A DNA stretch of 64,000 nucleotides from WTAW01 sp964406575 (GTDB taxonomy: Bacteria > Acidobacteriota > Aminicenantia > Aminicenantales > Aminicenantaceae): positions 1 through 64,000 of the forward strand of contig CAYOSH010000012.1 in the NCBI GenBank assembly GCA_964406575.1, in the 5' to 3' direction. This document shows, piece by piece, positions 34,237-43,089 of the stretch. How positions within the stretch are numbered: position 1 is the first letter of the stretch; each line of letters starts with the position of its first letter. Both the position numbers and the translations under genes were made by a program. The notes under the pieces were generated by a model. The model ran no database searches, was not told the DNA's origin, and saw nothing but the letters and a program-made list of their open reading frames with translations.

Positions 34237-36033
34237 TCAGTCGAGTTGATTTTTTGGTTTGAGTGTCTCAAGAAGCTGTTTGACTTCTGCTTCCTGTTCT
34301 CCTCCAAGGTAGAGGTATCTGTCAAAATATTTTTTCGCTTCTGGGATACGGTCTTTCATTATATATATTTTTCCGATTTCGTAATGAAGTTCTGAGTTAT
34401 TTATTTCCAATTCGAGCGCCTTCTGATAGTTCTCCAATGCTTTATCCCAGAGTTTTCTATCTCTGTATATATGACCCAAAGACATGTATGACATGAAGGC
34501 GACGCGCCTCCCCACGACGATAAGGGAAAACGACAGCTCATCATCAGACGCCTCGTCTCTATTGCCGATTCTTTTGTTCTGTTCATAACGGATGGCGTTC
34601 AACCAACTCTCTTCAGCGCTATCGAGGTCTCCCTTTGCAGAGAAAACGCATCCCAGATTATAGTGACCCATGGCATCCTTCGGATCTATGGCAATCACCT
34701 TGTTGTATGCTCTTATAGAGTTATCATAGTCTGACATTTTAAAAAAGATGTTGCCCACAAGGTCAAGGGCGTCCTTAAAATCGTCTTTTAGCTCTACCGC
34801 ATGCCATGCATATTCGAGAGCCTTGCCGAGGTCATTCTTGATGTTGTAATAGTGCGCAAGATTGTAACTCAACTCAGGTGAAGCTGTGTAAATATCCAGA
34901 AAACTGCGGGTCATCACTATGGCTTCATCCAATTGGCCCTTTCGCAAGAGTGTCATTGCAGCACTGTTGATAAGATTAACGACAGATGCGATATTCGTTT
35001 CAAAGATATACGTGTACATTGGCTTTATTTTTTCGGAAATATTTTTGGTAAGTCTGGGTCTATTTTCCAATGTTTGGACAGATTGTTTATTCAGTGCACG
35101 CTCGAGGAGAAATTGTACATTGTAATCGAACGGGGAGACCTTCATGATTTGTTTGAACTCTCCTGCGGCCTCTTCAAAGTTGCCCTTAACGAGGTGGACT
35201 TTTGCGAGATTTTGCAGGGCCTCTATCATATATGGTTTTGTGTTGAATGCTATCTTAAAGTTAGCTTCAGCACTATCCATGTCCTCCATTTGATAATAGG
35301 CATAGCCCATCAGGAAAAAAAACTCAGCCTGAGATCCAGTTGTGCGCTGAGCATCTCTCGCTTTTTTTATCGCATTTTCCCAATTGTCTTGGGTGAGATC
35401 TAAGTCGATCAATTGGGAAAAACATTCAACGGCATCATAACCCCAATGAAGGGCCTGTTGGATATCTTCAGCGGCCATCTTAAAGGACGATTTTTTTTTA
35501 TTCAGTACACTGAGGATGAAGTATGGAAGGCCAAGATTGGAATGTTTCTCTTGAATCTTTGTCCGGATCAACTCCAGATTCTCTTTATTGAGAACCCACT
35601 CCCCACCTCTCCTGACCTTATATTCCTTCCCAATTTTTTTCGCTTCATCCGAACAATATTGCTCTAAAGCGGTGTGATAATCCTGACAGATTTTGACAGC
35701 TTCCTTATGTTTACCCTGAGTATAATACACGTAGGCCATGAGAATATGCGCTTGAACATTCCCAGGAAAGCGTGCGATTTCATCTTGACACACTCTCAAG
35801 GCGTCTTCGTATTTTCCTGTCCTGAAATAGCAGAAACCCAATTGAGGACGAATGCCCATCACAGGAGGGTCTCTGAGGAGGGATTGTTCGAAATAGTAAA
35901 TTGACTGGTCATAATCCATAAGGTCCATGCTCTTTTTAGCTTTATGCACAAAGTCCTCGCTGGCATGACTCGGGAAGGGGATCAACACGAGGAGATTGAG
36001 CCAAATCAAAGAAAAGAGTGTTTTCAGTCTCAT
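34237..36033 (-). CDS. Exported TPR-repeat protein
   Basis: A 598-residue protein with a signal peptide (RLKTLF, hydrophobic core, then SHASEDF). Most of the mature part is tetratricopeptide repeats: at least eight units with the W/L-G-Y-A-F-A-P-type spacing, for example near residues 30-110, 225-310 and 395-585 (YDNSIRAYNKVIAIDPKDAMGHYNLGCVF; WDKALENYQKALELEINNSELHYEIGKIY). Loss of repeat pattern around 310-370 suggests a linker. It is likely a periplasmic scaffold for a protein complex, perhaps linked to envelope assembly. It has its own unit: no gene overlaps, and the 472-base gap separates it from the signalling genes downstream. Confidence 0.82.
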   Translation of the reverse strand: MRLKTLFSLIWLNLLVLIPFPSHASEDFVHKAKKSMDLMDYDQSIYYFEQSLLRDPPVMGIRPQLGFCYFRTGKYEDALRVCQDEIARFPGNVQAHILMAYVYYTQGKHKEAVKICQDYHTALEQYCSDEAKKIGKEYKVRRGGEWVLNKENLELIRTKIQEKHSNLGLPYFILSVLNKKKSSFKMAAEDIQQALHWGYDAVECFSQLIDLDLTQDNWENAIKKARDAQRTTGSQAEFFFLMGYAYYQMEDMDSAEANFKIAFNTKPYMIEALQNLAKVHLVKGNFEEAAGEFKQIMKVSPFDYNVQFLLERALNKQSVQTLENRPRLTKNISEKIKPMYTYIFETNIASVVNLINSAAMTLLRKGQLDEAIVMTRSFLDIYTASPELSYNLAHYYNIKNDLGKALEYAWHAVELKDDFKDALDLVGNIFFKMSDYDNSIRAYNKVIAIDPKDAMGHYNLGCVFSAKGDLDSAEESWLNAIRYEQNKRIGNRDEASDDELSFSLIVVGRRVAFMSYMSLGHIYRDRKLWDKALENYQKALELEINNSELHYEIGKIYIMKDRIPEAKKYFDRYLYLGGEQEAEVKQLLETLKPKNQLD

Positions 36034-36235
36034 GAAAAGCCTCTTTCATATTATTTATCCTTTTTTTCAGAAAAACAAGTCCCTTCCAGATACAGCTTCA
36101 TGAGCTCGACATGGCGCACTCAACAGGATTGGATTTGATTCAGGTGTTGTGTTCGATGAAGATGTGTGCCTTACACAGGGGAGTGTCGCTATCAAATGAG
36201 TGGATATCTTCTCCCATTAAGTGGGAGGGGGAAGT

Positions 36236-37159
36236 TTAATCTCCGAATGTAATGCTGACTCTGTTGCGACCCATCTTTTTGCTCTGTCGCATAAGCCCGT
36301 TCACTCTATCGATAATCGTTTGAGTGTTGTCACGCAATTGAGCGATCGTAGCTCCTGTCGAGACTGTAACCGCTAAAAGTTTGGTTCCGACCTGAATGTT
36401 AGACTGAGAGATCAGGAGACGAAGCTTGTTCGCCACAAGGTCGAGTTTTGATTCTTCGATGTTAAAGATGATCACGAGATACTGTTCACCAGCCCAGCGT
36501 CCGACGATATCATAGAAGCGGATATTATTGGCGAGTGTCCGGGCAACCATTCGCAATATCTTATCGCCCACCACTGTTCCGTGTGTCTCGTTGATCGATG
36601 TAAAGTGGTCAATATCGATGAGGAGGACTCCCAAGGGGAGACGGTGTTTATTCATCTCATCCATTCTAAATTTTATCTGGGCCTCCAAGTAGGTCTTATT
36701 TCCCAGTTCTGTAAGAGGATCGAGGAGATTCATCCTTTTGAGTTCTTGGGCTTTCTGTGGAATAAGGACTTTGGGAGAGGAGTCATAAAAAGTCTCAACG
36801 GCTCCAATAATTTCATGCTCTGTATTCATTATGGGAAGTATGCGCATAAATACGGGTAAACGATATCCTTCTTTATGGTGCAAATAAGCTTCAAAGCTGC
36901 GGATTTTTCCATCGCGAATTGTCTTGTCAACGGGACAGTCGTTCTTGCAGAGTTGAAGGTCAGTATTGTCTGTGGGAATCAGGATGTTCTCCGAACATTT
37001 TTGCCCCAGAACATCAGCTTTTGTATAACCAGAAATGTCAACAGCACCTTGGTTCCAGAAAATGACTTGGCAATGATCGTCAATGAAAACGACACCATCG
37101 TGTAGATATTCGATGATGTTTTCAAAAAAATCACTGGTTATCGTTTTGACCGGGTCCAT
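36236..37159 (-). CDS. PAS-GGDEF protein with variant active site
   Basis: A 307-residue cytoplasmic protein. Residues 8-125 are a PAS domain (IIEYLHDGVVFIDDHC; FWNQGAVDISGYTKADVLGQ) with an extra CKNDCPVD motif at about 71-78 that could bind metal or act as a redox sensor. Residues about 145-307 are a GGDEF fold. The signature reads A223-G-E-Q-Y227 instead of GG(D/E)EF, and the D-x-D-x-F-K segment reads DIDHFTS. The metal-binding third residue is kept (Glu), so cyclase activity is possible but uncertain; binding without catalysis is the alternative. ATG 37159 has AAGGAG five bases ahead. Confidence 0.8.
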   Translation of the reverse strand: MDPVKTITSDFFENIIEYLHDGVVFIDDHCQVIFWNQGAVDISGYTKADVLGQKCSENILIPTDNTDLQLCKNDCPVDKTIRDGKIRSFEAYLHHKEGYRLPVFMRILPIMNTEHEIIGAVETFYDSSPKVLIPQKAQELKRMNLLDPLTELGNKTYLEAQIKFRMDEMNKHRLPLGVLLIDIDHFTSINETHGTVVGDKILRMVARTLANNIRFYDIVGRWAGEQYLVIIFNIEESKLDLVANKLRLLISQSNIQVGTKLLAVTVSTGATIAQLRDNTQTIIDRVNGLMRQSKKMGRNRVSITFGD

Positions 37160-37344
37160 GCGGCTCCTTCCCAAACCGGCGTCTTGGCTATTGTTTGTTC
37201 AGCCCAGTTTTTTATAACAGAGAAAACCGTGAAAGTCAAAGCAATTTTCTGAATAAGCACCCCTTTGAATACGGAATGCATGACTCGAAGCAACATTCTG
37301 GTCAACTTGTTCCTAGAATTCTTGGGCGCACATATTTTATGTTT

Positions 37345-37361
37345 TATAACCTACGGTTATA
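37345..37361. promoter_or_regulatory. Operator-like palindrome 1 upstream of the XRE-ImmA gene
   Basis: TATAACC-tac-GGTTATA, a perfect 7-3-7 inverted repeat. It lies upstream of the -35 box. Together with palindrome 2 it shares the half-site TATAAC, and the centres are about 41 bases apart, roughly four helix turns, which suits co-operative binding by a dimeric helix-turn-helix protein. Confidence 0.7.
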
Positions 37362-37375
37362 TTTTTTTGCCCATA

Positions 37376-37404
37376 TTGACTTTCTTATAACTTGCAGTTA
37401 TAAA
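37376..37404 (+). promoter_or_regulatory. Promoter of the XRE-ImmA gene
   Basis: TTGACT at 37376-37381, 17-base spacer, TATAAA at 37399-37404. The -10 box lies within palindrome 2, so an occupied operator would block polymerase. Confidence 0.75.
37385..37403. promoter_or_regulatory. Operator-like palindrome 2, overlapping the -10 box
   Basis: TTATAACT-tgc-AGTTATAA, a perfect 8-3-8 inverted repeat covering the spacer and -10 region of the promoter at 37376-37404. The half-site matches palindrome 1 in TATAAC. Its position argues for autorepression by the protein encoded 28 bases downstream. Confidence 0.78.
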
Positions 37405-37431
37405 AGAAGTACTCTGTAAATGGGGTGAAAA

Positions 37432-38457
37432 ATGCCAGGAATTCTAGGAATAAAGCTCAGGATCGAAAGAGAAAACCTTGGCCTCACACAAGAAGATTTG
37501 GCTAAGGCCGTAGGGCTGTCCAGCGAGTTTATCTCTCTATTGGAGCTCGGCAAAAGAATGCCAAGCCTGGATTCTTTAAAGAGTATCGCCGAATTCCTAA
37601 AAAAAGACATTTCTTTCTTTGTGAGAGAGAGGGAGACAGCGTTCGAAAGGCTTTTTAGTCAGAAAACCCTCAATAATCGCGCTGAATCAGAGCTTAAAAA
37701 ATTCAGAAAATACTGTGATGATTATCTCAAGCTGGAGGAGATCGCAGGACGAAGACTGGAACTGGCCCCCGCATATTCTCATATCAATCCGGTGAGACTC
37801 GCGCTTGAGGAGAGACGGAGGCTTGGCCTGGGGGACTCTCCTATCCGTAATATCTTTTTACTCGCGGAGCTCAATGGATTGCGCATTTATCGACAGGCTC
37901 TTTCAGAGGAGTGCAACATACACGGCATATTCATCTATTTTGAGATCAAAGAGGCAGCTTTCGCTCTGATAAACAAGAACCTTTCAGAGGAGGAACAGAT
38001 CTTCACAGTCGCTCATGAGTACTATCACTATCTCAGGGATAGATACACCGATCCCATCATAGATAATCCTGATGTTTTTATGGAAGAGTACGTTTCCCTT
38101 TACCACCCGAGAGAAAAATTTGCCCAAATTTTTGCACTGCGTTTTTTGGTACCGTCTTCAAAAGTGAAAGCCATCATCGAAAAAGATATTCGGTCGAATC
38201 GATTAGACTCTGAGGATATCGTTTATCTCAAACGGTATTTTGGCGTGAGCATTCATATCATGCTTCAAATCCTACGTGAGCTCGAATATCTGGATTATTC
38301 ACAGGTTAAAGAGTTCCAAAATCTCGACCGCACAGAGTATGAAAAAGCTCTTTTTGGAAAGTTTCCCTCAAAAGAAGCTGTCCTTAGAGGGAAGGCGCTT
38401 GCCTCAGACCGCTTCAAGAGTTTGGCCGTCCTCGTTTCTTCATCACAAAAAAAATGA
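37432..38457 (+). CDS. XRE helix-turn-helix regulator with ImmA/IrrE-type metallopeptidase domain
   Basis: A 341-residue protein. Residues 7-60 are an XRE-type helix-turn-helix (LRIERENLGLTQEDLAKAVGLSSEFIS). Residues about 140-290 are a COG2856 (ImmA/IrrE) domain with the zinc motif H195-E-Y-Y-H199 and a downstream acidic ligand in the EEYVS region. Members of this type bind DNA and cleave a partner repressor, as in ImmA on ICEBs1 and IrrE/DdrO in Deinococcus, or control toxin-antitoxin-like and stress genes. No separate repressor or ICE genes are seen here. Two palindromes at its own promoter suggest autorepression. GGGGTG precedes ATG 37432. Confidence 0.87.
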   Translation: MPGILGIKLRIERENLGLTQEDLAKAVGLSSEFISLLELGKRMPSLDSLKSIAEFLKKDISFFVRERETAFERLFSQKTLNNRAESELKKFRKYCDDYLKLEEIAGRRLELAPAYSHINPVRLALEERRRLGLGDSPIRNIFLLAELNGLRIYRQALSEECNIHGIFIYFEIKEAAFALINKNLSEEEQIFTVAHEYYHYLRDRYTDPIIDNPDVFMEEYVSLYHPREKFAQIFALRFLVPSSKVKAIIEKDIRSNRLDSEDIVYLKRYFGVSIHIMLQILRELEYLDYSQVKEFQNLDRTEYEKALFGKFPSKEAVLRGKALASDRFKSLAVLVSSSQKK

Positions 38458-38730
38458 AGGAAGTCCATCTGCCACATGGCGGGGATAAGCGTATCTAACC
38501 CAAGCCGCCAGGTCCAGATCAATCTCCAAAGTTAATAAAGGCTGTAATCGCGAGGTCACTCCCATCTCGTGTTTCTCGGGATCGGCGGTCCAGCCTATTT
38601 CACCCAGGTATGGGTCATGTGTGGTGAATTTGGGTGGGTCTGTCAGAAGTTTTCGAGATTGAACATCTTTTTCACTTCTCACCCCCTTACAAATATGTTA
38701 TATTCTGTGGCGATGAGGGGGTGCACAGAT
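38458..38730. other. Gap between XRE-ImmA and kinase genes, possible decayed gene
   Basis: On the minus strand, 38443-38682 has an open frame of about 79 codons with protein-like composition (for example TTHDPYLGEIGWTADPEKHE), but it overlaps the end of the regulator and has no ribosome site. A dyad TTCACC...GGTGAA (about 38598-38623) lies inside. A TATATT at 38699-38704 may be the -10 box for the kinase gene. I cannot decide between a gene remnant and chance. Confidence 0.3.
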
Positions 38731-41097
38731 GTGAACAAAGGGCGGGTTTACAGCTATCTGATCCTGGGTATCGTCTGCATATCGATAAGTGTTTATGGAT
38801 TCAGCCGGCTTTATCACAGGCCAGGTATACCCAAAGAGATCGCGCTGCATTCCATCAAGCGCTTGGACCAAACGGACATCATGCAGGAGAAGGATGTTGA
38901 ATATGTCCTGAGCCAAAAAACAATTGGCGATAAAGTTCAGGTTCTCTATGAGGATGAAGGTGTCGATCATGAAAGGGAAGTCACCCTTATTCCTTTTTAT
39001 ACTCAAGCCACGTTTCTCATCATATATCTGACCATAGGTTTGGCAAGTTTCACGATAGGTGTCGTGGTGATTATTCTCCGGCCGAAAGACAAAATGGCGC
39101 AGATCTTCTTTCTCTCCATCATAGCTTTTTCATCGGCGACTATAATTAACCAAGGATTTTCCTATTTCAAGGGGGAGTGGATTTCCATTTTACCTGGAGT
39201 GCTGTATTTTCTCGCGATCCCCATGGCACCTGCGCTACTTTTGCATTTCACACTCATGTTCACAAAGAGAGAAATGAAGAGGAGTATATTTTTTATCTAC
39301 GTGCCGGCCTTTCTGTTCGCAGGCAGCCTCACTGTTTTGTTTCTGTATACCTCGCTCAACGCTTCGATCGTTCATTACAGGTTTTATCAAATTGTCTACT
39401 ATATCTTTCGCTTTGACCTTGTTGTTTATGTCATTGCCACAGTCTTTTTACTTGTCTCTAGCTTTCGAAAAGCTTCTCTGACAGAGGAACGGGCTAAGGT
39501 CAAATGGATCTTTTATGGACTTTTTATCGGGCTCGGCCCTTTTATCCTTTTGTACCAGCTGCCTCAGTTGTTCAAACTCGCGCCGTTTATTTCCGACGAA
39601 TTCTCCAATGTTTTTTTTATCTTTCTCCCCCTGGCGTTTGCTATCGCGATCATCCGGTTCAGATTGATGGATATCGAGTTCATCATCAATAGAAGTTTGG
39701 TCTATTCCTTATTGACGATCTTTACGGTGAGTGTTTATCTGTTTTTCGTCCGTTTTCTGCATGAATTCCTCTCCCGGCTGGTAAATGTCCAGGAAACTTC
39801 TGTGGCCGCCATTGCCGCTCTGGCTGCTGCCGCCGTGTTTCATCCTGCTCGAAGCAGGATCCAACGATTTGTAGATAAATCTTTTTTTCGAGTCAGTTAT
39901 GATTATCGAGAAAACATCCGGAGCTTTAATGAAAGAGCTCACAGAATGGTCGATAAGAATCATCTGGTAAGCTACTTTTCAGAAAAGATCAACAAGACAC
40001 TGCCATTGGAATTCCTGGGCATCTGTGTCTATGCAGTCCAGGGAGATCAAAAAAATCCTATCGTAGTCAAACACAACGGAAAAAATATCGAAGGGTTCTC
40101 AGTCAGAGATTTTGAAAGAAAACGGATATCGGCAAGGAAAAAGTCCGTTCAGCTAGAAGAAGGCATAGACTTCTCTTACGAGTCAAAATTGGAAAATGCC
40201 GGTATCGAGATGTTTTTATCGTTGCCCTTCAGGTCAATGACACTGGAAGGCTTGCTGTTTTTTGGAAAAAAGAAATCCGGTGAAAGATATACTCATGATG
40301 ACCTGGATTTGCTCCTTAGCCTGGCTGACGGATTGGCTTTGAATTTGGAAAGGATCGCACTCCAGGAGGAAGTGATCCTTGAAAGGACAGAAATACAAAA
40401 ATTGGATGAGCTCAACCGGATGAAGACAGAATTTATCGCGACTATCTCGCATGAATTGAGAACTCCCATGAGTTCCATTCATGGACTTTCGGAGATGTTG
40501 CAGGAAAAAAAGATCAAAGATAAGGCCAAGCAGGAAGAGCTTTTGGGAGTTATGGCCGAGGAGTGTTCTCGGCTCACACGTTTTGTGCACAACATCCTGG
40601 ATATTGGAAAGATCGAACAAGGTGTGAAGACATACAGGTTTGCAAGGGTGGAGATCCAACCCGTGATCAGTGAAGCTGTCATCCTTTTCCATGTGAATTT
40701 GAAAAAGGAAGGGTTTGTGATGCATAAAAAACTCCCCAAAAAACCCATTTTCCTCGAGATCGACAGGGATGCCATCAAACAAGTTTTGACTAATCTTATT
40801 GACAATGCTATAAAGTACTCGCAAGACGAAAGGGTGATATCGCTTCAGTTGGTCGAAACCAAGAAGAACATTGAGATCCATATTCAAGATAAAGGAATTG
40901 GCATATCTGTTGAGGCCCAGAAGAGAATTTTTGATGACTTTTTCCGTTCGCCAGAGGCTGTGAAACAAAGTCCAAAGGGAGTGGGTTTAGGATTGAGGAT
41001 CGTCAAATACGTCATGGAGGCTCACGGGGGAGAGGTCCGAGTGAAGAGTGAACTGGGCAAGGGGAGTGTTTTTAGCCTTGTATTTCCAAAACCATGA
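38731..41097 (+). CDS. Membrane-bound sensor histidine kinase with GAF-like domain
   Basis: From GTG 38731 the protein is 788 residues. The first membrane helix (SYLILGIVCISISVYGF) is followed by a short periplasmic segment, then about seven more helices (about residues 90-360) forming a 7TM-type sensor region. Next come a dimerisation/GAF-like domain (about 395-560), HisKA with the phosphorylated histidine in FIATISHELRTPM, and HATPase_c with the N box LTNLIDNAIKYS, G1 DKGIGIS and G2 GVGLGLRIV. The gene overlaps its response regulator by four bases. GTG 38731 has AGGGGG nine bases ahead; ATG 38713 lies just after a likely -10 box. The signal is unknown; the position of the PhoB-type repeats downstream suggests an envelope target. 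Confidence 0.85.
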   Translation: MNKGRVYSYLILGIVCISISVYGFSRLYHRPGIPKEIALHSIKRLDQTDIMQEKDVEYVLSQKTIGDKVQVLYEDEGVDHEREVTLIPFYTQATFLIIYLTIGLASFTIGVVVIILRPKDKMAQIFFLSIIAFSSATIINQGFSYFKGEWISILPGVLYFLAIPMAPALLLHFTLMFTKREMKRSIFFIYVPAFLFAGSLTVLFLYTSLNASIVHYRFYQIVYYIFRFDLVVYVIATVFLLVSSFRKASLTEERAKVKWIFYGLFIGLGPFILLYQLPQLFKLAPFISDEFSNVFFIFLPLAFAIAIIRFRLMDIEFIINRSLVYSLLTIFTVSVYLFFVRFLHEFLSRLVNVQETSVAAIAALAAAAVFHPARSRIQRFVDKSFFRVSYDYRENIRSFNERAHRMVDKNHLVSYFSEKINKTLPLEFLGICVYAVQGDQKNPIVVKHNGKNIEGFSVRDFERKRISARKKSVQLEEGIDFSYESKLENAGIEMFLSLPFRSMTLEGLLFFGKKKSGERYTHDDLDLLLSLADGLALNLERIALQEEVILERTEIQKLDELNRMKTEFIATISHELRTPMSSIHGLSEMLQEKKIKDKAKQEELLGVMAEECSRLTRFVHNILDIGKIEQGVKTYRFARVEIQPVISEAVILFHVNLKKEGFVMHKKLPKKPIFLEIDRDAIKQVLTNLIDNAIKYSQDERVISLQLVETKKNIEIHIQDKGIGISVEAQKRIFDDFFRSPEAVKQSPKGVGLGLRIVKYVMEAHGGEVRVKSELGKGSVFSLVFPKP

Positions 41098-41777
41098 AAA
41101 AAATATTGATCGTCGAGGATGATGATACCCTGAGGGAAACCCTCAAAACAGCTCTTGAATTGGAGAGTTTTGAGGTCCTTGTGGCATCCGACGGAGACGA
41201 AGGATACAGGTTGGGCAGCCAAGAAAAAGTCGACCTCATCGTTCTGGACTACGTTCTTCCTTCCTTCAGCGGCTTTGAAGTCTGCAAAAAACTCCGGTCT
41301 GAGGGAAATTCCACTCCTATCATTTTCCTCACCGGGGAGAAGAAAGAGGAGATCGACAGAATATTGGGCCTCGAACTCGGAGCAGATGATTATCTCCTGA
41401 AACCTTGCGGCGTAAGGGAGCTCATCGCACGGATCAAAGCTGTTCTTCGACGAGTAAAACCAGAAAGCCCGGATGTCGAAACATTAGCCTTTGGGGATGT
41501 CTCCATCAACTTTAAGAAACAGGTCGCTTTTAAGGGAAAAAAGGAATTACGCCTCACCGCAAAAGAAATAGGCCTCCTGAAGCTCTTGGCAAAACATGAA
41601 GGGGAAGTGGTGAGCCGCGATACGATTCTCAATGAAGTCTGGGGATATGACATCTATCCCACCACACGAACAGTGGATACCTTTATGCATAACTTGCGTC
41701 AAAAAGTTGAAGACGACCCAACACATCCCGTTCATCTCATCACCGTACCTTGGTCCGGATACAAATTTGTGAAATAA
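41094..41777 (+). CDS. PhoB/OmpR-family response regulator
   Basis: A 227-residue regulator. Residues 1-120 are the receiver domain: acidic pair EDDD (8-11), phospho-acceptor Asp in IVLDYVLPS (about residue 52), Thr in FLTGEKK and Lys in LLKPCG. Residues about 130-227 are the winged-helix effector (LTAKEIGLLKLLAKHEGEVVSR; TVDTFMHNLRQKVEDDP; RTVDT...GYKFVK). It overlaps the kinase gene by four bases (ATGA), a standard two-component pair. OmpR-type factors bind direct repeats; four 11-bp TTGACA-type repeats begin 93 bases after its stop. Confidence 0.95.
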   Translation: MKKILIVEDDDTLRETLKTALELESFEVLVASDGDEGYRLGSQEKVDLIVLDYVLPSFSGFEVCKKLRSEGNSTPIIFLTGEKKEEIDRILGLELGADDYLLKPCGVRELIARIKAVLRRVKPESPDVETLAFGDVSINFKKQVAFKGKKELRLTAKEIGLLKLLAKHEGEVVSRDTILNEVWGYDIYPTTRTVDTFMHNLRQKVEDDPTHPVHLITVPWSGYKFVK

Positions 41778-41870
41778 TTTTCCGTTGTCTCTTTTATCCC
41801 GGTGTATTTTGGCAGTTGAAGAGGGGATTTATAGGGTCTTGGGGTAGATATGGAATCAGTGGCATTGACG

Positions 41871-41914
41871 TTTGACAGATTTTTAACAAATTCTTGACAT
41901 CATTTTGACAACTT
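41871..41914 (+). promoter_or_regulatory. Four tandem 11-bp TTGACA/TTAACA repeats (PhoB/PhoP-box-like)
   Basis: In order: TTTGACAGATT (41871-41881), TTTAACAAATT (41882-41892), CTTGACATCAT (41893-41903), TTTGACAACTT (41904-41914). The period is exactly 11 with no gaps. PhoB and PhoP class regulators bind such direct repeats (for example TTNACA spaced by 11). A TATATT at 41931-41936 could be the -10 box for the barrel gene at 41947, with the repeats taking the place of a -35 box. Confidence 0.8.
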
Positions 41915-41946
41915 CATGCACGTAATGTCATATATTAAATATCGCA

Positions 41947-43053
41947 ATGCCAATATTCGGAAGACGGATTTTTTCAGGGATTTTAATGATCAATATTTTG
42001 GCCCTCTGCTGTGTACTGGCCGCGGACAAAACTGATAAGGGGGCCCAGAAGTCAAACAGTGTTTTTCCGATCCTCATGTACAATACGGACATCGGGATCG
42101 GCTATGGAGCTAAAGGGAAATTTGTCAATTATCTCGGTAGAGACGAGTCCTTTGACCTCATGCTGTTTAACTCGACCAAGGGCGAACGGACGTACACCTT
42201 TGTGTTTTCTATACCAGACTCGGAAATCCGACTTGGATCAGTGTATCCTCTATCTTTTGATATAAAGGCAGAATACACAAAGCTCTTGAGGGCCAATTTT
42301 TATGGATTGGGGCCTGATTCCAAAGAGGGAGACCTGACTCCGTATACAGATGAAAAAAAAGAGTTAAGCCTGACATTTGGCAAAGGCTTCAGCCCTCAAA
42401 TCTGTCTTGAAATTTTGTATGCATTAAAATTCATCCACTATCTTGATGTTGAAAAAGACAAATCCTTTACAGAAGTCCTGGAAAAAGTCGGAGAGGCCTG
42501 GGGCCCTTATGCTTCGGTTTTGTTTCGTTACGATACTTCAGACAGTTGGATCCATCCCACACAAGGACTTCGGTTCATACTCCGTGGCGATCTTGCAGCT
42601 GGATTTTTAGGTAACTCAGCCACGAATTACTACCGGTACACATTGGATTTCAGGAAGTATTTTCTCTGTCTGGGCAAGAGAGATGTGATCGCTCTCCGAT
42701 TTTTAATTCAACATGTGTTGGGCGATAAGATCCCTCTGTACGAGATGTCATCAATAGGGGGAGATTCGGAAATGAAAGCGTTGCGTGGATACGCCCTCGA
42801 CAGATTCCAAGACAGAGGAAAATTTTTAATGAACGCGGAATACCGTTTCCCGGTCTGGAATAAGCTGGGCGGGAATGTGTTTATCGACTGGGGGCTGGTT
42901 TGGTCGTCTTGGAAAGACATCCATTTCAATCTGGCTGCAAAGGATATTGGGTGGGGACTCAGATACTATCTCCAGAATTTTGTGGTAAGGTTTGATATGG
43001 GATTCAGTATCGAGGGCATGCGCGTCTCTTTCAATTTTGGCCATGTGTTTTAA
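41947..43053 (+). CDS. Omp85-type outer-membrane barrel without POTRA domains
   Basis: A 368-residue exported protein with signal peptide (GRRIF, hydrophobic core, ending near LAADK). The mature region is a beta-barrel with alternating hydrophobic strands. The C-terminal segment LRGYALDRFQDRGKFLMNAEYRFPV is the Omp85/D15 surface-antigen signature, and DWGLVW plus the terminal strand (VSFNFGHVF, ending in Phe) fit insertion by BAM. No POTRA repeat is present, so it is not BamA or TamA. It might be a passive channel or a lipid/phosphate-related OMP. Start could be ATG 41947, almost leaderless, or ATG 41986 with AGGGA ahead. The PhoB-type repeats upstream suggest control by the two-component system. 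Confidence 0.82.
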   Translation: MPIFGRRIFSGILMINILALCCVLAADKTDKGAQKSNSVFPILMYNTDIGIGYGAKGKFVNYLGRDESFDLMLFNSTKGERTYTFVFSIPDSEIRLGSVYPLSFDIKAEYTKLLRANFYGLGPDSKEGDLTPYTDEKKELSLTFGKGFSPQICLEILYALKFIHYLDVEKDKSFTEVLEKVGEAWGPYASVLFRYDTSDSWIHPTQGLRFILRGDLAAGFLGNSATNYYRYTLDFRKYFLCLGKRDVIALRFLIQHVLGDKIPLYEMSSIGGDSEMKALRGYALDRFQDRGKFLMNAEYRFPVWNKLGGNVFIDWGLVWSSWKDIHFNLAAKDIGWGLRYYLQNFVVRFDMGFSIEGMRVSFNFGHVF

Positions 43054-43089
43054 ACGGGATTTGCCGCAATTCAGCGACCTGGGGATGAT

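Noticed and set aside
37432..38457. Part of an integrated conjugative element or prophage
   Set aside because: ImmA-type domains occur on such elements, but no integrase, relaxase, phage gene or attachment-site repeat was seen nearby.
40234..40968. Minus-strand frame of 244 codons inside the histidine kinase gene
   Set aside because: It overlaps the HisKA and HATPase domains on the opposite strand and has no protein features.
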